DNA from: RHKX01 sp964497825
GTDB lineage: Bacteria; Actinomycetota; Thermoleophilia; Solirubrobacterales; 70-9
NCBI GenBank assembly: GCA_964497825.1
Contig: CAZCFA010000092.1
Span: 1 to 8,233 of the forward strand
Length of the DNA stretch: 8,233 nucleotides
Direction of reading: 5' to 3'
In this document: positions 1 to 5,953 of the stretch, one piece after another
Position numbering within the stretch: the first letter of the stretch is position 1
Layout of the letters: every line of letters begins with the position of its first letter
Notes under the pieces: generated by a model
Database searches by the model: none
What the model saw: the letters and a program-made list of their open reading frames with translations, nothing else
What the model was told of the DNA's origin: nothing
Made by a program: the position numbers and the translations under genes

Positions 1-55
1 CTCCGACATGCGCTCGCCCCGCGGCTTCAAGACCCGCCACCCTCGCGGGCTCTGA
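1..55 (+). CDS. 3' end of an unidentified gene (partial)
   Basis: Frame 2 reads SDMRSPRGFKTRHPRGL and then stops at TGA 53-55. Of its 17 codons, 16 end in G or C, the codon pattern of the confident genes in this window, while the other plus-strand frames have more mixed third positions. This suggests the basic C-terminal tail of a plus-strand protein whose body lies left of the window. The tail is too short to assign to a family. The minus strand or no gene at all remain possible. Confidence 0.35.
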   Translation, partial: SDMRSPRGFKTRHPRGL

Positions 56-101
56 CCGCACACCTCGGCGCCGCGGCCACGGCCGGGTGGGCAGTTCGAC
101 C

Positions 102-221
102 GGGGCACCGCCGCGACCGCGGCACCGCCACGGTCGCGGCACCGCCACGGCCGCCGCACCGCCACGGTCGCGGCACCGCCACGGTCGCGGCACCGCCACG
201 GTCGCGGGCACCGCCACGGCC
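102..221. repeat. 17-bp tandem repeat array (about 7 units)
   Basis: Units of GCGGCACCGCCACGGTC run head to tail: a degenerate unit at 102-118, then 119-135, 136-152, 153-169, 170-186, 187-203 and an 18-bp unit with one extra G at 204-221. The 12-bp core GCACCGCCACGG is exact in six of them (122, 139, 156, 173, 190 and 208). Variation is limited to C for T near the unit end and C for G at its third base. A period of 17 rotates the reading frame, so this is not a protein repeat. The same core recurs at 1355-1592 on the far side of the DUF559 gene. The rest of 56-272 holds no gene that I can see. Confidence 0.93.
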
Positions 222-237
222 GCCGCGGTGCTTTCCG

Positions 238-251
238 GCCGGGATCCCGGC
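238..251 (-). terminator. small palindrome after the DUF559 gene, possible terminator
   Basis: GCCGGGATCCCGGC is a perfect 14-bp palindrome lying 21 bp beyond the stop codon of the minus-strand gene. As RNA it could form a 5-bp GC stem with a GATC loop. There is no run of T after it in the direction of transcription, so it is a weak candidate supported mainly by its position. Confidence 0.25.
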
Positions 252-272
252 AAGAAATGACCGCCACGCACC

Positions 273-1187
273 TCAGCGGCAGCGCTCTTCAAGGATCGCG
301 AGGATCTCGGCCGCCACGGCGCGACGATCCTCCAGCGCCCACCAGGTGAACCGGCGGACGAAGTAGCCGGCGCGTGTCAGCGCGGCGTCGCGCGCGTTGT
401 CCTTGTCCCGCTGCTCCTCGTTCAGGTGATCGCCGCCGTCCGCCTCGATCACGAACCGCTGCCGCTCCCAGAGGAAGTCGACCTCGTAGCCGCGAAGCCG
501 GACGTTTACTCGGGGCATCGGCAACGCGTGCTGGTCGCAGAGCTCGACGATGATGTCCTCGAGCGCGGAGCGGGTGCGATCGAGCGGGATCGACCCGGCG
601 AGCAGCAGCTCGCGAATGGTGCGCGACCCGCGGCGGCTGGGGGCGGACTCGACCAGAGCGCGCAGGCGGCGGCGATCGAGGTCGTGGCGCTTCTCGGCCT
701 GGTGGAAGGCGCGGCGCGTGCCCGCCGCGGAGAGGACGTAGGCGAGATCCCAGACGGTGCGGGTGCGCGTGGTGGTCGGGATCCCGCACCGGGTCGTAAG
801 GTCGACCGGCTCGAGCTCGACCGGCCTATGCGTGACCACGCCCGGGACGCGCGGGCGACGGTCGCCGGGAACCGAGACGTGCAGGCCGACGTTTCTGCTC
901 GCATCGACTATCCATGCGAGTTGACCCGCCGCCTCGTGGCTGAGGGCCGCCCCCTTCCCACAGGCGAGAACGGCCGCCAGCCAGCACCCTTCCCTGCTCA
1001 GCAGCGAGGGCGGGACGATCGAGTACACGCCGCGGTGGATGCGATGGAGATGGCCGACGCGGACCCAGTCGCCGACCGTTGACGAACGGCACCCGGCGGC
1101 GAGCAGCTCAACCCGGGTGACGACCGCGTGCCGGCGGGCCGCGATCCTCGCGATGACGGCGGCCGTCGCGGGGCCGCGACCCGACAT
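273..1187 (-). CDS. AbiEi-type winged-helix / DUF559 nuclease-fold protein
   Basis: This encodes a 304-residue protein if it starts at ATG 1187. The N-terminal part (residues about 7-57; IARIAARRHAVVTRVELL, then HRIHRGVYSI) matches the AbiEi-type winged helix that opens many actinobacterial DUF559 proteins. The C-terminal part (about 220-304) carries the DUF559 restriction-endonuclease-like signature EVDF (D237), then VIEADGGDH (E248, D250, H254), then GYFVRRFTWWAL. That is a Vsr/PD-(D/E)XK-like fold with its acidic residues intact, so catalysis is possible. The biological role of this family is not established, and no toxin or methylase partner is seen here. The frame stays open up to GTG 1364, inside a repeat, but that extension is not family-like. 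ATG 1217 (314 aa) is the main alternative. Neither start has a convincing ribosome binding site. Repeats flank the gene on both sides. Confidence 0.82.
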   Translation of the reverse strand: MSGRGPATAAVIARIAARRHAVVTRVELLAAGCRSSTVGDWVRVGHLHRIHRGVYSIVPPSLLSREGCWLAAVLACGKGAALSHEAAGQLAWIVDASRNVGLHVSVPGDRRPRVPGVVTHRPVELEPVDLTTRCGIPTTTRTRTVWDLAYVLSAAGTRRAFHQAEKRHDLDRRRLRALVESAPSRRGSRTIRELLLAGSIPLDRTRSALEDIIVELCDQHALPMPRVNVRLRGYEVDFLWERQRFVIEADGGDHLNEEQRDKDNARDAALTRAGYFVRRFTWWALEDRRAVAAEILAILEERCR

Positions 1188-1252
1188 CCCGGAGTTCGCT
1201 GCAAGCGACGCCGCCATGCGACGAGGATGCAGCCGGCCGGCGCACGGGTGGG

Positions 1253-1285
1253 TGACGTCATGTGACGATTCACGCGCGACCGCGC
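1253..1285. promoter_or_regulatory. cluster of small palindromes upstream of the DUF559 gene
   Basis: Three short inverted repeats lie together: TGACGTCA (1253-1260, perfect 8 bp), GTGA-CGAT-TCAC (1262-1273) and GCGCG-AC-CGCGC (1274-1285). They sit 36-98 bp upstream of the possible starts of the minus-strand gene, where an operator would be expected. I see no convincing -35/-10 pair beside them, so the regulatory role is inferred from position only. Confidence 0.22.
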
Positions 1286-1471
1286 AACAACCCAAAGGCC
1301 GCAGCAGCGCCCGGCGACCACCGCGGTGTTCTGGGCCGGTATACCGGCAGAAGCGCACCGCCACGGTTGGGCGGCGCCGGCGAGCGGCGAACGCGACCAG
1401 CGGGGCGGTGGGCGGCGAACGACGCCGGCGGGGCGGCGGTCACCTCAACCCGGCGGCCACGGCGGCGTCTT

Positions 1472-1531
1472 GGGCCGGTATACCGGCAGAAGCGCACCGC
1501 CACGGGCGGGCGGCGCCGCCGGGGCCGGCAG
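1472..1531. repeat. 60-bp perfect direct repeat, copy 1
   Basis: This segment is identical, base for base, to 1559-1618. Identity ends sharply at both edges: T1471 against C1558 on the left and A1532 against C1619 on the right. The 87-bp period spans one full palindromic element plus the short copy C, which suggests duplication of a compound unit. Confidence 0.92.
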
Positions 1532-1558
1532 AAGCGCACCGCCACGGTTGGGCGGCGC

Positions 1559-1618
1559 GGGCCGGTATACCGGCAGAAGCGCACCGCCACGGGCGGGCGG
1601 CGCCGCCGGGGCCGGCAG
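1559..1618. repeat. 60-bp perfect direct repeat, copy 2
   Basis: This is the second copy of the segment at 1472-1531. After it the sequence departs from the repeat family and leads into the terminator hairpins of the neighbouring operon. Confidence 0.92.
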
Positions 1619-1645
1619 CAGGCCGCGCGGGGACCGGTGGCCGAC

Positions 1646-1701
1646 CGCCGGTTATCGCAACCGGCGAACGCGGGGGTGCGGCGCCGGCGCCGCACCCCCG
1701 C
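1646..1701 (-). terminator. double-hairpin terminator of the amine-catabolism operon
   Basis: Positions 1670-1701 are a perfect 32-bp palindrome (16-bp arms, GCGGGGGTGCGGCGCC), starting 18 bp beyond the stop codon of the aldehyde dehydrogenase gene. Three bases further on, 1646-1666 forms a second hairpin with an 8-bp stem (CGCCGGTT/AACCGGCG) and an ATCGC loop. Neither is followed by a T-run, which is common for hairpin terminators in high-GC actinobacteria. Position and stem strength support termination of the minus-strand operon. Confidence 0.75.
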
Positions 1702-1719
1702 TCGCTCGCCGCCGCGCCG

Positions 1720-3087
1720 TCAGCGGTTGATGCGGATCAGCTTCTTGTTGACGAACTCGTCCATCCCGTAGGGGCCGAGCTCGCGGCCGAAGCCGCTGCG
1801 CTTGACGCCCCCGAACGGCAGCTCGGCGCCGTCGAGGCCGACGCCGTTGACGAACACCATGCCGGTGTCGAGCGCATCGGCGATCCGCTGCGCCTGCTCC
1901 TCGTCGTCGGTGAAGACGTAGGAGCCGAGCCCGAACGGGGTGTCGTTGGCGAGCTCGATCGCCTCCGCCTCGGAGCCGACCCGGTAGACGCTCGCCACCG
2001 GACCGAAGAACTCCTCGTAGTAGGCGTCGTTGTCGGGCGTGATCCCGGTCAGGACCGTCGTCGGGAAGAAGTTGTCCCGGCGCTCGCCGCCGAGCTCGAC
2101 CTTCGCCCCGCCCGCGACCGCGCGGTCGAGCTGGTCCTGCAGGCGCTTCGCCGCCGTCGCCGACGACAGCGGCCCGATCGGCGCGTCCTCGGCGGTCGGG
2201 TCGCTCGGCTCGGCCGCGCTCATCTTCTCCTTGACCTTGCCGAGGAAGTCCTCGTAGACGTCGTCGGCGACGATGAACCGCTTCGCCGCGTTGCAGGACT
2301 GGCCGGTGTTGTCGAGCCGCGCGTCGACGGCGGCCTGGGCCGCCTCCTCGACGTCGCCGCCGAGGAAGATGAACGGGTCGGAGCCGCCCATCTCGAGCAC
2401 GACCTTCTTCAGGTGGCGGCCGGCGACCTCGGCGACCGCCGAGCCGGCGCGCTCGGAGCCGGTCACCGAGACGCCGCGCACGCGCGGGTCGGCGATCGCC
2501 TCGGCGATCTGCTCGTTGGTCGCGAGGATCGTCTGGTAGGCGCCCTCGGGGAACCCGACCTCATCCATCATCCGCTGCACCGCCGCCGCCGACTCCGGGC
2601 ACTGCGGCGCCGGCTTCAGCAGGATCGTGTTGCCGACGATCAGGTTCGGCCCCGCGAAGCGGGCGATCTGGTAGTAGGGGAAGTTCCAGGGCATGATCCC
2701 GATCAGCGGCCCCATCGAGGTGCGGCGGATCAGCGCCGTGCCCTCGCCCGCGAGCAGGTCGATCGGCTCGTCGGCGAGGAACTTCTCGGCGCGCTCGGCG
2801 TAGTAGCCGTAGATGTCACCGCAGAAGTCGACCTCCATCAACGCCTGCTCGATCGGCTTGCCCATCTCCTTGACGGCGATCTCGGCGAGCTCCTGACGGC
2901 GCTCGACGTGGAGGTCGGCGATCCGCTGGACCATCGCCGCGCGCTCGGCCACGGTCGAGGACTTGCCCCAGCTCCCGTGCGCGTCCCACGCCTTGGTGAT
3001 CGCCGCCGCGAGCTCGTCGTCGCTGATCTCCGGGTACTCCTCGATCTTCTCGCCGGTGGCCGGGTTGACGACCGCGTAGCTGCTCAT
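1720..3087 (-). CDS. gabD: succinate-semialdehyde dehydrogenase-like aldehyde dehydrogenase
   Basis: A 455-residue cytosolic ALDH-superfamily enzyme predicted to oxidise a semialdehyde to its acid with NAD(P)+, most likely succinate semialdehyde to succinate. Visible motifs are MPWNFP (N135), the nucleotide-binding LLKPAPQC (K158), VTGSERAG (207-214), LEMGGSDP with general base E232, the catalytic nucleophile C265 in NTGQSCNAAKRF, and EEFFGPV (358-364). The GQSC-x-AAKRF form and the 455-aa length resemble the GabD1/cyanobacterial SSADH branch. A cysteine two residues after C265, as in the redox switch of E. coli GabD, is absent. The ATG at 3087 has AAGGAG nine bases upstream. It is the last gene of the operon, 65 bp after ald. 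Oxidation of 4-aminobutanal or malonate semialdehyde is an alternative, since substrate choice cannot be read from sequence. Confidence 0.88.
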   Translation of the reverse strand: MSSYAVVNPATGEKIEEYPEISDDELAAAITKAWDAHGSWGKSSTVAERAAMVQRIADLHVERRQELAEIAVKEMGKPIEQALMEVDFCGDIYGYYAERAEKFLADEPIDLLAGEGTALIRRTSMGPLIGIMPWNFPYYQIARFAGPNLIVGNTILLKPAPQCPESAAAVQRMMDEVGFPEGAYQTILATNEQIAEAIADPRVRGVSVTGSERAGSAVAEVAGRHLKKVVLEMGGSDPFIFLGGDVEEAAQAAVDARLDNTGQSCNAAKRFIVADDVYEDFLGKVKEKMSAAEPSDPTAEDAPIGPLSSATAAKRLQDQLDRAVAGGAKVELGGERRDNFFPTTVLTGITPDNDAYYEEFFGPVASVYRVGSEAEAIELANDTPFGLGSYVFTDDEEQAQRIADALDTGMVFVNGVGLDGAELPFGGVKRSGFGRELGPYGMDEFVNKKLIRINR

Positions 3088-3152
3088 CTCGATCTACTCC
3101 TTCTCGGTTTGCATGGTTGTCGCTGGAAATCCGCCTCTGCCGCCGCTGCCGC

Positions 3153-4280
3153 CTACGCCGCCTCGAGCTCGAGCACCTCGCCGACGTCGACGTGGTCGCT
3201 GCCGACCCCCTCGGCCACGGCCTCGTGGGTGACCTTGCCGGCGGCGACGTTGACGCCGGGCAGCAGCCCCGGCTTGCGGGCGATCGCGCCGGCGACGCCG
3301 TGGTCGGCGAGCGCGAGCACGTAGGGAAGGGTCGCGTTGGTGAGCGCGTAGGTCGAGGTGATCGGCACCGCGCCGGGCATGTTGGCGACGCAGTAGTGGG
3401 TGATCCCGTCGACCTCGTAGACCGGGTCGGTGTGCGTCGTCGGCTTCGACGTCTCGAAGCAGCCGCCCTGGTCGATCGCGACGTCGACGAGCACCGCGTT
3501 GCGCTTCATCAGCCCGAGCTGACCGCGCTTGATCACGTGCGGCGCCCGCGCCCCCTGGACCAGCACGGCGCCGATCACCAGGTCCATCTGCGGCAGCATC
3601 TCCTCGACCGACAGCGCCGAGCTGAAGACGGTCGACAGCGAGCCGCCGAAGAGCTGATCGGCGCGCCGCAGCGCATCGACGTTGACGTCGAACAGGAACA
3701 CGTCCGCGGCCATGCCGACGGCGATCTGGGCGGCGTTGATCCCGACCGCGCCGGCGCCGATCACCATCACGTTCGCGGCGGCGACGCCGGGAACGCCGCC
3801 GAGCAGGACCCCGCGCCCGCCCATCGGCTTCTCGAGGAAGAAGGCGCCGGCCTGGGTCGCGATCCGGCCGGCGATCTCGCTCATCGGCGCCAGCAAGGGC
3901 AGCCCGCCGGCCGCGTCCTCGACCGTCTCGTAGGCGATGCAGGTGGCGCCGGTCCCGCACAGTCCCTCGGTCAGCTCCGGCGCCGGCGCCAGGTGCAGGT
4001 AGGTGAACAGGACGGTCTCAGCACGCAGCAGCGCGATCTCGGGCGGCTGCGGCTCCTTGACCTTGAGCAGCAGGTCGACCTCGCCCCAGACGTCCTCGGC
4101 GGCGGGGACGATCTTCGCCCCCTGCGCCTCGTAGTCGGCATCGGCGATCGCCGAGCCCTCGCCGGCGCCGCTCTGCACGAACACCTCGTGGCCGTGCTCA
4201 GCGAGCTCACGCGCGCCGGCCGCGGTCAGCGCGACCCGGTACTCCTCCTGCTTGATCTCGGTTGGGACCCCGACCTTCAT
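3153..4280 (-). CDS. ald: alanine dehydrogenase
   Basis: A 375-residue cytosolic enzyme that interconverts L-alanine + NAD+ + water and pyruvate + ammonium + NADH. Residue numbers coincide with the Mycobacterium tuberculosis enzyme: substrate and catalytic residues R15, K75, H96 and D270, the dinucleotide loop VIGAGAVG (173-180), and D198 at the position that selects NAD over NADP. ATG 4280 is chosen because AGGAGG lies four bases upstream and the protein then opens with the canonical MKVGVPTEIK. An open extension to 4334 lacks family similarity. The gene is third in the operon, 82 bp after the regulator. Beside a pyruvate-type aminotransferase its likely job is to recycle the alanine formed back to pyruvate and release the nitrogen as ammonium. 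Confidence 0.96.
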   Translation of the reverse strand: MKVGVPTEIKQEEYRVALTAAGARELAEHGHEVFVQSGAGEGSAIADADYEAQGAKIVPAAEDVWGEVDLLLKVKEPQPPEIALLRAETVLFTYLHLAPAPELTEGLCGTGATCIAYETVEDAAGGLPLLAPMSEIAGRIATQAGAFFLEKPMGGRGVLLGGVPGVAAANVMVIGAGAVGINAAQIAVGMAADVFLFDVNVDALRRADQLFGGSLSTVFSSALSVEEMLPQMDLVIGAVLVQGARAPHVIKRGQLGLMKRNAVLVDVAIDQGGCFETSKPTTHTDPVYEVDGITHYCVANMPGAVPITSTYALTNATLPYVLALADHGVAGAIARKPGLLPGVNVAAGKVTHEAVAEGVGSDHVDVGEVLELEAA

Positions 4281-4296
4281 CAGACCTCCTCGGTCA

Positions 4297-4329
4297 GTTC
4301 GATCTCGAACGCCACGCGAGGCGAACATA
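4297..4329 (-). promoter_or_regulatory. possible internal promoter and operator before ald
   Basis: In the 82-bp gap between the regulator gene and ald, the minus strand carries a -10-like TATGTT (4329-4324). About 14 bp downstream is an inverted repeat GTTCGA-GA-TCGAAC (4310-4297), just ahead of the ald ribosome binding site. No matching -35 is visible, so an internal promoter is only a possibility. Confidence 0.2.
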
Positions 4330-4362
4330 GCCACTGGGTCGAGATCAGGAGCGCCCGCCCCC

Positions 4363-5922
4363 TCACCGGACCAGCTCCCGGGCGCGCAGCGCCAGCCAGA
4401 GCTCGATCCGGTCCTGGGCGTGGCTGAGGTCGCGGCCGGTCAGCTCCTCGATCCGGCGGATCCGGTAGCGCAGCGTGTGCCGGTGGCAGTAGAGGTCGCG
4501 GGCGGCGCGCTCCCACTGGCCGTTGCGCTCGATGAACGCCTCGAGCGAGCGCAGCAGCTCCGGCCCGTACTCGCCCTCGCCCTCGGAGATCGGCGCCAGC
4601 AGCTCGTCGGCGTAGGTGCGCAGCGCCTCGTCGTCCTGCAGCGACAGCAGCAGCGTGAACGCGCCGAGGTCGCGGTGCGAGGCGACCTCGGGACGGCTGC
4701 CGTTGCTCATCGCGGTCGCCTCGAGCGCGCAGCGGGCCTCGTGGAAGGCGCGGCGCAGCGCCGAGACCGGGGTCGAACGGCTGGCGGCGGCGCGGGCCGC
4801 CCGCCCGTCGGCGGTCAGCGCCCGCAGTCCCTCGCGCGCGAGCTCGACCGGGTTGCGCTCGGTCGGATCGACGATCGCGCACAGCAGCGGCCGGCCGGCG
4901 GCGCCGTTGACGGCGACGAGCGCGTTCGCCCCCGCCGCCCGCAGGGCAACGGCGAGCGCCTCGGGGTCCTCAGCGCCGTCCTCGCACTCGTACAGCAGCA
5001 CGGCGACGCGGCCGCCGATCCCGAACGGCTGCAACCGGCCCCGCAGCTCATCGGGCCCGAGCCGGCCGCCGAGCGCCTCGGCGAGCACGTCGCCGGCGAG
5101 GCGCCGCTCGGTCTCGTGGACGGCGTGCTCGCGCATCAGCTCGAGCGCGACGACCATCGCCGCCTGGCGGGCGACGAGCAGCTCGAGGTCGCCGACCCGG
5201 CCCGATCGCTTCGCGGTGATCAGCCAGTGCCCGCGCGAGCCACCGCTTCCGACCGGGACCGGCACGGCGACGGCGCGGCCGGCGAGCGGCCCGCGCTCGG
5301 CGACGAACAGCGCCTGGCGGCCGGCGTCGGAGCGTTCCTCGACCTCGGAGCGGATGCCGGCCGCGGCCGCCTGCGAGATCCCGCGCTCCTGCGGGTGGCG
5401 GGCGATCTCGCCGCCGTGGCCGTCGAGCAGCAGCGCCGCGCCACCGACCGCCCCGGCGATCGCCTGCATGATCGCCTCGAGGCCGCGCTCGGCGAGCACC
5501 AGGCCCTCGAGCAGCGCGTGGACCTCGATCCCGCGCTCGAGCACCGAGAACTGCTCGTTGACCAGCTTCTTCGACGCCCGCTCGGTGATCTGGATGAACG
5601 GCATCTCGTAGGGAACCTCGAACAGCGCCAGGCCGCGGGCGCCGGCCTCCTCGGCCAGCGCCTCGGGGACCGACTGGTGATCGAAACCGGTGCCGAGGCC
5701 GACCGCGGCGACCCCGGCGCTCGCCAGCCGGCGGATGAACTCGCGCTGCTGCTTGGCCGAGCTGAGGTTGATGCCGGTCGTCAGCAGCAGCTCGCCGCCC
5801 GACAGGAACGGCGTCGGGTCGGCGAGCTCGGAGATGTGAACCCAGCGGATCCGCGGATCGCCCTCGCCGGCGACGAGCGGCTCGAGATCGAGCTCCTCCA
5901 GCAGGTCGGAGAGCGTCAGCAC
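4363..5922 (-). CDS. PucR-family transcriptional regulator
   Basis: A 519-residue cytosolic DNA-binding regulator with the three-part PucR architecture. An N-terminal PucR (purine catabolism) sensor domain spans roughly 1-125, including the ELADPTPFLSGGELLLTTG stretch. A middle GGDEF-like region covers about 265-405 and ends in PVSALRRAFHEARCALEA. The C-terminal HTH_30 domain spans about 456-513 and carries CHRHTLRYRIRRIEELTGRDL. The GTG start at 5922 is supported by GAGG eight bases upstream and by an immediate match to the family N-terminus (LTLSDLLEEL). It lies 31 bp after the aminotransferase stop and reads the same way, so it is co-transcribed and probably regulates its own operon. Family members respond to purine, amino-acid or amine metabolites. 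The ligand here, and whether it activates or represses, are unknown. Confidence 0.93.
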   Translation of the reverse strand: MLTLSDLLEELDLEPLVAGEGDPRIRWVHISELADPTPFLSGGELLLTTGINLSSAKQQREFIRRLASAGVAAVGLGTGFDHQSVPEALAEEAGARGLALFEVPYEMPFIQITERASKKLVNEQFSVLERGIEVHALLEGLVLAERGLEAIMQAIAGAVGGAALLLDGHGGEIARHPQERGISQAAAAGIRSEVEERSDAGRQALFVAERGPLAGRAVAVPVPVGSGGSRGHWLITAKRSGRVGDLELLVARQAAMVVALELMREHAVHETERRLAGDVLAEALGGRLGPDELRGRLQPFGIGGRVAVLLYECEDGAEDPEALAVALRAAGANALVAVNGAAGRPLLCAIVDPTERNPVELAREGLRALTADGRAARAAASRSTPVSALRRAFHEARCALEATAMSNGSRPEVASHRDLGAFTLLLSLQDDEALRTYADELLAPISEGEGEYGPELLRSLEAFIERNGQWERAARDLYCHRHTLRYRIRRIEELTGRDLSHAQDRIELWLALRARELVR

Positions 5923-5953
5923 GAGCCGGTCCTCGTCCCCGGAGCGGGGTCGC

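Larger units (their letters stand above)
1319..1620. repeat. REP-like palindromic repeat cluster
   Basis: Three full copies and one short copy of an element read GGGCCGGTATACCGG followed by CAGAAGCGCACCGCCACGG and a GC-rich tail: A 1333-1380, B 1472-1520, C 1522-1560, D 1559-1609, plus a tail fragment at 1608-1620. Copies A, B and D contain the perfect 14-bp palindrome GCCGGTATACCGGC (1335-1348, 1474-1487, 1561-1574). Copy C lacks exactly TATACCGG, as expected from collapse between the two CCGG half-sites. Around copy A the pairing extends as an imperfect hairpin: GCGGTG 1323-1328 with CACCGC 1356-1361, and TTCT 1329-1332 with AGAA 1349-1352. All copies face the same way. No protein gene is supported in 1218-1719. 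Confidence 0.9.

Noticed and set aside
102..221. CRISPR array or plasmid-type iterons
   Set aside because: The 17-bp units are directly adjacent with no spacers, so this is not CRISPR. The length fits iterons, but there is no replication gene, no AT-rich stretch and no DnaA boxes nearby.
1218..1364. N-terminal extension of the DUF559 protein to GTG 1364
   Set aside because: The extra residues are translated from the repeat and upstream DNA, lack similarity to the family's usual start, and would place the start codon inside a repeat copy.
1319..1620. Insertion sequence or integron attachment site
   Set aside because: There is no transposase or integrase reading frame, no target-site duplication bracketing the cluster, and the copies are direct rather than terminal inverted repeats.
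3094..3114. A six-codon mini-ORF (MQTEKE) between ald and the ALDH gene
   Set aside because: It has no ribosome binding site of its own, and its last codons simply contain the AAGGAG site of the ALDH gene. Leader-peptide control is not supported.
1039..3324. A 761-codon open frame on the plus strand, antisense to the aldehyde dehydrogenase and reaching across the repeats
   Set aside because: Its sequence is an Arg/Ala/Asp/Leu-rich low-complexity string with no family motifs. It mirrors the GC-ending codons of the true ALDH gene and runs through noncoding repeats.
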